Assembly: GCA_007119345.1 (NCBI GenBank)
Contig: SKPV01000258.1
Coordinates: 1 to 11,103, forward strand
Reading direction: 5' to 3'
Origin: Halovivax sp.
GTDB lineage: Archaea; Halobacteriota; Halobacteria; Halobacteriales; Natrialbaceae
Length of the DNA: 11,103 bases
Below the pieces are notes generated by a model. It was not told the DNA's origin. It searched no databases and saw only the letters and a list, made by a program, of their open reading frames with translations. The translations under genes and the position numbers were made by a program. Below, piece after piece: positions 6,358 to 11,103 of this stretch. Numbering within the stretch: position 1 is the stretch's first letter; every line of letters starts with the position of its first letter.

Positions 6358-7725
6358 ATGAATAACCGCGAGCGAAGGGGGAGCGGGGTCTCGGGAACGG
6401 CGTGGGACGACTCGAGCGATCGGTCCCCGGTGAGCGGCCGACGCGACGTACTCCGGGCGACGGCGAGCGGCGCGCTCGGCGTGTCGCTGGCCGGCTGTAC
6501 GGACGTGTTCGGGACGGCCGAAGCCGCGGAGGACGGGATCCGGATCGGCGTGCTGGCACCGGATCCGGAGCGGTCGCCGGTCGGCTCGTCGATCGCCGTC
6601 ACCGCACGGTTCGTGGCGGCGCAGGTGAACGCGACCGGGGGGCTCGCCGGCCGGGACGTCGAGATCGTCGTCGAGGACACCAAGGGCAGCCCGCTCGAGG
6701 CGCGGCGCGCGTACGAACGACTGATTCTCGACGAGCAGGTCGACGCGACCGTCGGGATCGCCGAGAGCGCCGTCCTCGATCACCTGATCGAGTCGATCGC
6801 CGAACACGAGACGATCCACCTCACCACCGGCGCCACGAGCCAGCGGGTGAGCGAACTCGTCGCGGCGGACCTCGACCGGTACCAGTACCACTTTCGGACG
6901 ATGCTGAACGACGAGCAGTTCATGCAGCTCGAACTGTCGTTCATCACCGAGATGCTCCCGCAGCTCGGCTTCGAGGCGCCTTACGAGCTGGCGGTGCTGG
7001 CTGAGGGGTACCGGTGGGCCGACGGCGTCACCGACGCTTACCGGGAGGTGTTCGCCGAGATCGACGGATTCGAGATAGCGATGGCCGAACAGTACGACCC
7101 CGAGATCGACGACTTCAGGGCGTTGTACGGGTCGGTCGAGGAGGCCGGGGCGGACATCGCCTGGGTCGCGATGGCCCACACCGGCGACGCGGCGATCGTC
7201 GACTGGCAGCGCGAGCGCCCGTCGTTCGGGTTCGGCGGTACGCACGTTCCGATGCAGTGGCCCGGCTACTGGGACATGGTCGACGGCGCGTGCGAGCACG
7301 CGATCTCCATGTCGCCGGGGACGCCCCAGGCCGAAATCACCGGGGAGACCCAGCGCTTCGTCCGGGCGTACGCGGAGGCGACCGGCGGCAATTATCCGGT
7401 GTACACCGGGTACACCACCTACGACGCGCTCCGAATGTACCGGCAGGCGGCGGAGAACGCCGGGACGGTCGATCCGGAGGAACTCGTTCCGGCCCTCGAA
7501 GCCGTCGAGGTCGAGGCGACGATGGCGGAAACGTACGCCTTCGGCGACGAGAGCGACGAGTACCCCCACGACCCGGTCTGGCAAGCCGGCGATCCCGACA
7601 ATCCCGGAACGGTCTACTTTCAGTGGCAGGACGACGGGTCCGGTTCCGGCGCGCAGGAGATCATCTGGCCCGAGCCGTACGCGACCGCCGATTACCGGAC
7701 CCCGCCCTGGTTAGGCGGCGCCTGA
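6358..7725 (+). CDS. Tat-exported lipoprotein substrate-binding protein (Peripla_BP_6 type)
   Basis: A 455-residue secreted binding protein. The N-terminus has a long polar region, a twin-arginine motif (GRRDVLR, Arg28-Arg29), a hydrophobic stretch and the lipobox LAGC with the lipidated Cys at 47, so the mature protein would be anchored on the outer face of the membrane. The mature part (IRIGVLAPDPERSPVG, then VNATGGLAGRDVEIVVEDTKGSP) follows the two-lobed type I binding proteins of the Leu/Ile/Val and urea/amide ABC transporters. No permease or ATPase gene is adjacent. Instead it is divergent from a chemotaxis transducer 217 nt away, which suggests a chemoreceptor accessory role like BasB or CosB of Halobacterium. 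The alternative is an orphan component of a transporter encoded elsewhere. The ligand is not predictable; amino acids or amides are the family's usual ligands. The start is supported by the TATA spacing. Confidence 0.88.
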   Translation: MNNRERRGSGVSGTAWDDSSDRSPVSGRRDVLRATASGALGVSLAGCTDVFGTAEAAEDGIRIGVLAPDPERSPVGSSIAVTARFVAAQVNATGGLAGRDVEIVVEDTKGSPLEARRAYERLILDEQVDATVGIAESAVLDHLIESIAEHETIHLTTGATSQRVSELVAADLDRYQYHFRTMLNDEQFMQLELSFITEMLPQLGFEAPYELAVLAEGYRWADGVTDAYREVFAEIDGFEIAMAEQYDPEIDDFRALYGSVEEAGADIAWVAMAHTGDAAIVDWQRERPSFGFGGTHVPMQWPGYWDMVDGACEHAISMSPGTPQAEITGETQRFVRAYAEATGGNYPVYTGYTTYDALRMYRQAAENAGTVDPEELVPALEAVEVEATMAETYAFGDESDEYPHDPVWQAGDPDNPGTVYFQWQDDGSGSGAQEIIWPEPYATADYRTPPWLGGA

Positions 7726-7726
7726 A

Positions 7727-7754
7727 CGTCCGACGGCTCCGGATCGATCGGACG
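7727..7754 (+). terminator. Hairpin directly after the binding-protein gene
   Basis: Perfect 7-bp arms, CGTCCGA (7727-7733) and TCGGACG (7748-7754), enclose a 14-nt loop and begin one base after the TGA. No T-run follows. The position between two convergent genes (stops at 7725 and 7895) fits a 3'-end element. A second, weaker 5-bp pair (7822-7826 with 7837-7841) lies nearer the opposing gene. Confidence 0.35.
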
Positions 7755-7894
7755 CGAGGGGTCGAACCGGGGCCACGGGCACTGACCGCGTTCGGTCGGT
7801 TCCCCGGCGTCTCGGCACCCGTCCGAGCCGCTCTCGTCGGATCGGATGGCGAACCGTCGATCCCGTCCGAACGACCGGCGGGCGCGCTCGTCGC

Positions 7895-9184
7895 TCAATC
7901 CTCGGACGCAGCCGGGACCCCGGCGGGATCACGACCGACGAACCGATCGAGACCGAGTCCGAGCAGCGCCGCCAGCGCGGCGCCCGTCAGCGCGAACGCG
8001 GCCATCGTCAGGAAGAACGCGCCCGTCGAGTAGCCGAGGACGAAGCCGCCGATGGCGATCGAGCCCGCGCCCAGCCCGAACTCGCCGAGGTAGGTGTAGC
8101 CGTAGGAGAGTCCCCTGGAGTCCGGTGGCGTGTAGACGGCCACGGCCTCCTGGTAGAACGGCTGGATGGCGAACAGGAAGAAGCCGAAGACGCCGCAGAG
8201 CGCGAGGACCGCGGCCAGCCCCGCGGCCGAGGCCGGTCCCGCGATGACGACCGGCACGAACGCGAGCGCGAGGACCGCGAGCACGACGAAGATGGCGAGC
8301 AGGCCCCGCTCGGGTCGCAGGCGGTCGGTCATGAGTCCGCCGGCGTACTGGCCAGCCATCCCGACGACGAGCAAGCCGGCGTAGACGTAGAAGCTCGGTT
8401 CGATCCCCTCGAGCGACGGGCCGAGGTCGATCCCCGCGAGCGCGGGCGAGCCGTGGAGGATCTCCGGGAGGTAGGTGAGCATCCCGCGGTAGAACAGCCC
8501 CTCGAACGTGACGATGACGAAGACGACGAGGAACGCGCTGGCGAACAGCGTCCGACTGTTCGCGAGGATCTCGGACAGCGAGAGCGCCTCGTCGGGACCC
8601 GCGTCGGCGTCGTCGTCGACCGCCGCCGTCGGGTCGAAGTCCGCGCGGAGTCCGTAGACCGCCGCGAGCAGTCCGGGGACGGCGAGCAGCGCCGCGACCA
8701 GCTGCCAGTCGAGGACGATGAGTAGCGTCGCGGCGGTGAGCGGACCGAGCGTGATCCCGAGGTTGCCGGCCATGCCGTGCCAGGCGAACACCTGCCCCCG
8801 CTGCTCGACGCCGGTGCTGATGAGCGCGAGCCCCGCCGGGTGGTAGATGCTGGCGGCGATCCCCCAGCAGACGAGGCCGATCGCGATGGCGACGATCGTG
8901 TCGGCGGTCGCCAGCAGGAAGAACGAGGCGCTCATCCCGGCGAGACAGACCACGATCAGCCGCTTCGGCCCGAACCGGTCGGCGAGGATGCCGGCCGGGA
9001 GCGCGCCGATCCCGAAGGGCGCGTAGCCGGCCGCGACGACCAGCCCCCAGAGCACGACGGAGACGTCGAACTCCGCGAGCCAGACGACGAGGAAGATCGG
9101 TATCGACGTCTCGAACCAGTGGACGAGGCCGTGTCCGGTCATCGTAAAGCCGGCGATCGACCGGTCGTTTGCCGACAGTGCCAT
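7895..9184 (-). CDS. MFS transporter, unknown substrate
   Basis: A 429-residue polytopic membrane protein with about 12 hydrophobic helices in two halves, separated by an acidic loop at about 181-200 (DDDADAGPDEA). The first-half motif A is present between helices 2 and 3 (GILADRFGPKR, about 65-75) and a relic occurs in the second half (GGLMTDRLRPERG, about 282-294). The segment IYHPAG (113-118) in the first half resembles the fosmidomycin-resistance (Fsr)-like branch of drug and metabolite exporters, so an export role is possible, but this is only a family hint. It converges on the binding-protein gene and is divergent from the isopropylmalate-type synthase, with no obvious functional tie to either. 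The ATG at 9184 leaves a normal cytoplasmic N-terminus before helix 1. A weak TATA-like patch lies about 34 nt upstream. Confidence 0.88.
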   Translation of the reverse strand: MALSANDRSIAGFTMTGHGLVHWFETSIPIFLVVWLAEFDVSVVLWGLVVAAGYAPFGIGALPAGILADRFGPKRLIVVCLAGMSASFFLLATADTIVAIAIGLVCWGIAASIYHPAGLALISTGVEQRGQVFAWHGMAGNLGITLGPLTAATLLIVLDWQLVAALLAVPGLLAAVYGLRADFDPTAAVDDDADAGPDEALSLSEILANSRTLFASAFLVVFVIVTFEGLFYRGMLTYLPEILHGSPALAGIDLGPSLEGIEPSFYVYAGLLVVGMAGQYAGGLMTDRLRPERGLLAIFVVLAVLALAFVPVVIAGPASAAGLAAVLALCGVFGFFLFAIQPFYQEAVAVYTPPDSRGLSYGYTYLGEFGLGAGSIAIGGFVLGYSTGAFFLTMAAFALTGAALAALLGLGLDRFVGRDPAGVPAASED

Positions 9185-9214
9185 TCGGTTCTCGGCTGAA
9201 CGGCACCGGCGAGA

Positions 9215-9222
9215 CTACTTAG
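9215..9222 (-). promoter_or_regulatory. Candidate promoter of the MFS gene
   Basis: Read on the minus strand, CTAAGTAG stands out from GC-rich surroundings 31-38 nt before the ATG at 9184. It would give a leader of roughly 5-12 nt. The match to a TATA box is weak. Confidence 0.35.
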
Positions 9223-9393
9223 CCCCTTGGAAACCGGCGGACGGTCCTGACAGCCGGTTGGAGCGAGCGGTCGCCGGTCCATCGCGGCGTCGTCGGCCCA
9301 GTTACGACGTCCGTCCTTCGACCTGCGGCGGCGAACGTCCGTCCCGAGACGCGTTCGTCGAGGACCTCTCCGAAGCGCGTCAGTCGAGGATAC

Positions 9394-9470
9394 TTCCCGA
9401 AGCCGAGAGTCCGTTCCGAGGCCGAGGAACCGTTCCGAAACCGAGAATCCGTTCCGAAGCCGAGGAACCG
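9394..9470. repeat. 19-bp tandem repeat, four units
   Basis: The unit TTCCGAAGCCGAGGAACCG is repeated at 9394-9413 (one extra C), 9414-9432, 9433-9451 and 9452-9470. The last three have exactly 19-bp spacing and differ at only a few positions. The unit junction GGAACCGTTCC is itself an inverted repeat with 5-bp arms around one base. The period is not a multiple of three, and the surrounding sequence has no credible gene. Confidence 0.85.
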
Positions 9471-9639
9471 CCCCGGGACCCATCGCGAACGTCAATTTCG
9501 GACGAACGATCAGTTGGGGCGCGTCCGAGACGGGCGGGAGAAAATACCACAAGATCATTCCCAAAATTTTCGATATCCTCGCCGGTTTCCGGAACCGCCC
9601 GAGGCGGACGTCCGCGCGTATTAGGTCCGGGGAACAATC

Positions 9640-9680
9640 TTAGGTCGTTTACGCCCGGCGGTTTACGGCCGGTCCGCCGG
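9640..9680. promoter_or_regulatory. Direct repeats and hairpin upstream of the synthase gene
   Basis: TTAGGTC occurs at 9621-9627 and again at 9640-9646, a 19-bp step. GTTTACG occurs at 9647-9653 and 9661-9667, a 14-bp step. CCGGCGG (9655-9661) pairs with CCGCCGG (9674-9680) across 12 nt. The cluster lies about 50-110 nt upstream of the TATA box. The motifs are seen directly; a regulatory role is inference. Confidence 0.3.
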
Positions 9681-9708
9681 CGACTGACGCGGCTCGACGC
9701 GGGAAACG

Positions 9709-9734
9709 TTGTCACCGCCGACAAGGTTATATAC
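9709..9734 (+). promoter_or_regulatory. Synthase promoter: dyad followed by TATA box
   Basis: The arms TTGTC (9709-9713) and GACAA (9720-9724) sit two bases upstream of a strong TATA box, TTATATAC (9727-9734). The TATA box is centred about 29 nt before the ATG at 9760, which predicts a leaderless transcript starting there. The dyad covers the BRE position, a natural place for control by a DNA-binding dimer. Confidence 0.6.
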
Positions 9735-9759
9735 GCCCCCGGTCTGCGATTGCAGTACA

Positions 9760-10987
9760 ATGTCGAACCCAATCGACGGCGGCTCTGATACCAGTCAGGG
9801 CGGTCGAGTTCTTCCAGGGAACGCTAGATTCCACTGACGAGATCGAGACGGTACGCGTCTTCGATACCACCCTGCGAGACGGGGAACAGACGCCGGGTAC
9901 TTCGTTTTCCACCGACGACAAGCGCGAGATCGCCGCGATCTTAGACGAGATGGGGACCCACGTCATCGAGGCGGGGTTCCCGGTCAACTCCGAGGCCGAG
10001 TTCGAGGCCGTCCGCGAGATCGCCGCGTCGACGTCGACCACCGCGTGCGGGTTAGCCCGCGTCGTGGACGCCGACGTCGAAGCCGCGCTGGAGACGGGCG
10101 TCGAGATGGTGCACGCGTTCGCGAGCACCAGCGACGTCCAGATCGAGGATTCGATGCACGCCACCCGCGAAGAAGTGATCGAGCGTTCGGTCGCGGCCGT
10201 CGAGCGGATCGTCGAGGCCGGCGCCACCTGCATGTTCTCGCCGATGGACGCCACGCGAACCGACGAGGCGTTCCTGATCGAGGTGATCGAAGCGGTCACC
10301 GAGGCGGGAACCCACTGGATCAACGTCCCGGACACGTGCGGCGTGGCGACCCCCCACCGATTCGCCGACCTGATCGAGACGGTCACGGCCCACACCGACG
10401 CCCGCGTCGACGTCCACACGCACGACGACTTCGGGCTCGCGACGGCCAACGCCCTGGCGGGGATCGAGGCCGGCGCCGACCAGGCGCAGGTGTCGGTCAA
10501 CTCGATCGGCGAGCGGGCGGGCAACGCCGCCTACGAGGAGTTCGTGATGGCCGTCGAGTCGGTCTACCAGGCGGATACTGGCATCGACACGACCCGCATC
10601 GCGGAGCTCTCCCGGATCGTCGAGACCGCGAGCGGCGTCGGGACGCCGGTGAACAAGCCCGTCGTCGGCGCCAACGCCTTCTCCCACGAGAGCGGCATCC
10701 ACGCCGCGGGCGTCATCGAGAACGCCGACACCTTCGAACCCGGCGTGATGACCCCGGAGATGGTCGGCGCGAGACGCCGGCTGGTGATGGGCAAACACAC
10801 CGGCACCCACTCGGTTCGCGAACGCCTGCGCGAGCGCGGCTACGCGCCGACCGACGAGCAGGTCCGGACCGTCACCCGCCGCGTCAAGGACTACGGCGCG
10901 GACAAGCGTGAGGTGACCGTGGCGGATCTCGATCGATTCGCCGAGGAGGCGGGAGTCGTCCGCGAGCGCGAGGAGGTGCGCGCGTAG
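9760..10987 (+). CDS. 2-isopropylmalate/(R)-citramalate synthase family protein, apparent 5' frameshift
   Basis: An acyl-CoA condensing enzyme of the DRE-TIM (HMGL-like) family that makes 2-isopropylmalate, citramalate or homocitrate; which one cannot be fixed from sequence. Key residues, numbered after removing one base: DTTLRDGEQ with Asp40 as a metal ligand, the HTHDD motif with His219 and His221, and Asn255 in GERAGN. After the barrel it keeps the FSHESGIHAAG and MGKHTGTHSV segments but ends at about 408 residues, without the C-terminal LeuA regulatory domain. The ATG at 9760 is placed by a strong TATA box, but its frame stops at 9835-9837 after 25 codons. The catalytic frame, readable from about VEFFQGTLDST (9803 onward), is offset by one base and has no in-frame ATG, GTG or TTG before 9950, which would cut off the active site. 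Removing one G near 9798-9803 restores one 408-codon frame. A sequencing error, a real mutation or recoding would each explain this. Confidence 0.82.
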
Positions 10988-10988
10988 G

Positions 10989-11103
10989 ATGTCCACGACG
11001 ATCGCCTCGATCCGCCAGCGGCGGCTGTCCCGGACGGACGGTCCGGTCGCCGCTACGGGGAGCCGACGAACGGGGGTCCGGCGACGAACGCACGCCTGGC
11101 GAC
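10989..11103 (+). CDS. Start of an unidentified ORF, cut by the right edge
   Basis: The ATG at 10989 follows the synthase stop codon by one base and is preceded at 10971-10977 by AGGAGGT, a good Shine-Dalgarno match and the only clear one I noted in the window. The 38 visible codons stay open to the edge. The peptide (MSTTIASIRQRRLSRTDG, then more Arg- and Thr-rich sequence) is basic, unlike the other proteins here, and matches no domain I recognise. It could be the extended N-terminus of a downstream branched-chain enzyme such as acetolactate synthase, often found after this gene in haloarchaea, or a short leader ORF. Coupling to the synthase gene is likely. Confidence 0.4.
   Translation, partial: MSTTIASIRQRRLSRTDGPVAATGSRRTGVRRRTHAWR
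11030..11046 (+). other. GC-rich stem-loop inside the partial ORF
   Basis: Perfect 6-bp arms, CCGGAC (11030-11035) and GTCCGG (11041-11046), enclose a 5-nt loop about 40 nt after the ATG at 10989. It could affect translation or transcription of the downstream gene, but six GC-rich pairs are weak evidence alone. Confidence 0.25.

Larger units (their letters stand above)
9185..9759. other. 575-bp gene-free stretch upstream of the synthase gene
   Basis: I see no credible gene here. The overlapping reading frames are Arg/Pro/Ser-rich, unlike the acidic proteins of the neighbours, and they run through a non-triplet tandem repeat. From left to right the region holds: the MFS promoter; a 19-bp repeat array (9394-9470); an AT-rich patch (about 9541-9577); a perfect palindrome GCGGACGTCCGC (9604-9615); paired TTAGGTC and GTTTACG direct repeats; a GC-rich hairpin (9655-9680); and the synthase promoter. 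Confidence 0.65.

Noticed and set aside
4377..6365. 662-residue plus-strand ORF opposite the transducer
   Set aside because: Long antisense frames are common in GC-rich coding DNA; the minus strand encodes an unmistakable transducer, and this frame runs on through the intergenic promoter.
6328..7584. 418-residue minus-strand ORF opposite the binding protein
   Set aside because: No recognisable motif and an Arg-rich composition; the plus strand carries the Tat signal, lipobox and binding-protein fold.
9785..9787. CTG at 9785 as the synthase start codon
   Set aside because: It is in the catalytic frame, but CTG is a very rare start, no Shine-Dalgarno precedes it, and the promoter points to the ATG at 9760.
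9258..9788. 176-residue plus-strand ORF before the synthase gene
   Set aside because: Strongly basic and repeat-derived, with a non-ATG start, and it runs through the synthase promoter; haloarchaeal proteins are normally acidic.

Overview
The window looks like haloarchaeal (class Halobacteria) chromosome. It is GC-rich, its predicted proteins are strongly acidic (Asp/Glu-rich), and most genes have a TATA-like element 25-30 nt before the start codon and no Shine-Dalgarno, which is the leaderless promoter layout usual in this class. The secreted protein carries a twin-arginine signal with a lipobox, also a haloarchaeal habit. Nothing identifies the genus, and there is no rRNA, tRNA, CRISPR array, transposase or integrase. 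The gene content is mostly housekeeping and sensory.

Layout, left to right. Three exact copies of a 17-bp tandem repeat lie at the left edge (1-51). A small thiamine-binding (MTH1187/DUF77) protein (118-465) follows, then a CopZ-like heavy-metal-binding protein (550-759). A gene-free stretch (760-1099) holds about six degenerate 22-bp tandem repeats, then an AT-rich promoter with two dyads. Next is a two-gene fatty-acid unit: a bifunctional 3-hydroxyacyl-CoA dehydrogenase/enoyl-CoA hydratase (1100-3058) and a MaoC-type hydratase (3060-3494). Converging on it is a large methyl-accepting chemotaxis transducer (3516-6140, minus). Across an AT-rich, dyad-rich intergenic region, a Tat-exported lipoprotein substrate-binding protein (6358-7725) is transcribed divergently from the transducer. 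An MFS transporter (7895-9184, minus) converges on that gene. After a 575-bp gene-free stretch with 19-bp repeats and several dyads comes a short-form 2-isopropylmalate/citramalate synthase (9760-10987). An unidentified ORF beginning at 10989 runs off the right edge.

How the genes may work together. The dehydrogenase/hydratase and MaoC genes are almost certainly co-transcribed and would handle beta-oxidation or short-chain acyl-CoA interconversion. The transducer and the orphan binding protein, which has no permease or ATPase nearby, form a divergent pair. The arrangement recalls the BasT/BasB and CosT/CosB pairs of Halobacterium, where a lipoprotein presents ligand to a transducer. The synthase would start branched-chain amino-acid synthesis.

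The points most worth attention are: the synthase reading frame is joined to its promoter-linked ATG only by a +1 frame change, with no other usual start codon in frame; the transducer-binding protein pair and its dyad-rich shared promoter; a perfect 57-bp in-frame duplication in the transducer tail; and three intergenic tandem arrays whose periods (17, 22, 19 bp) are not multiples of three. I found no clear multi-gene defence system or other wholly new system.
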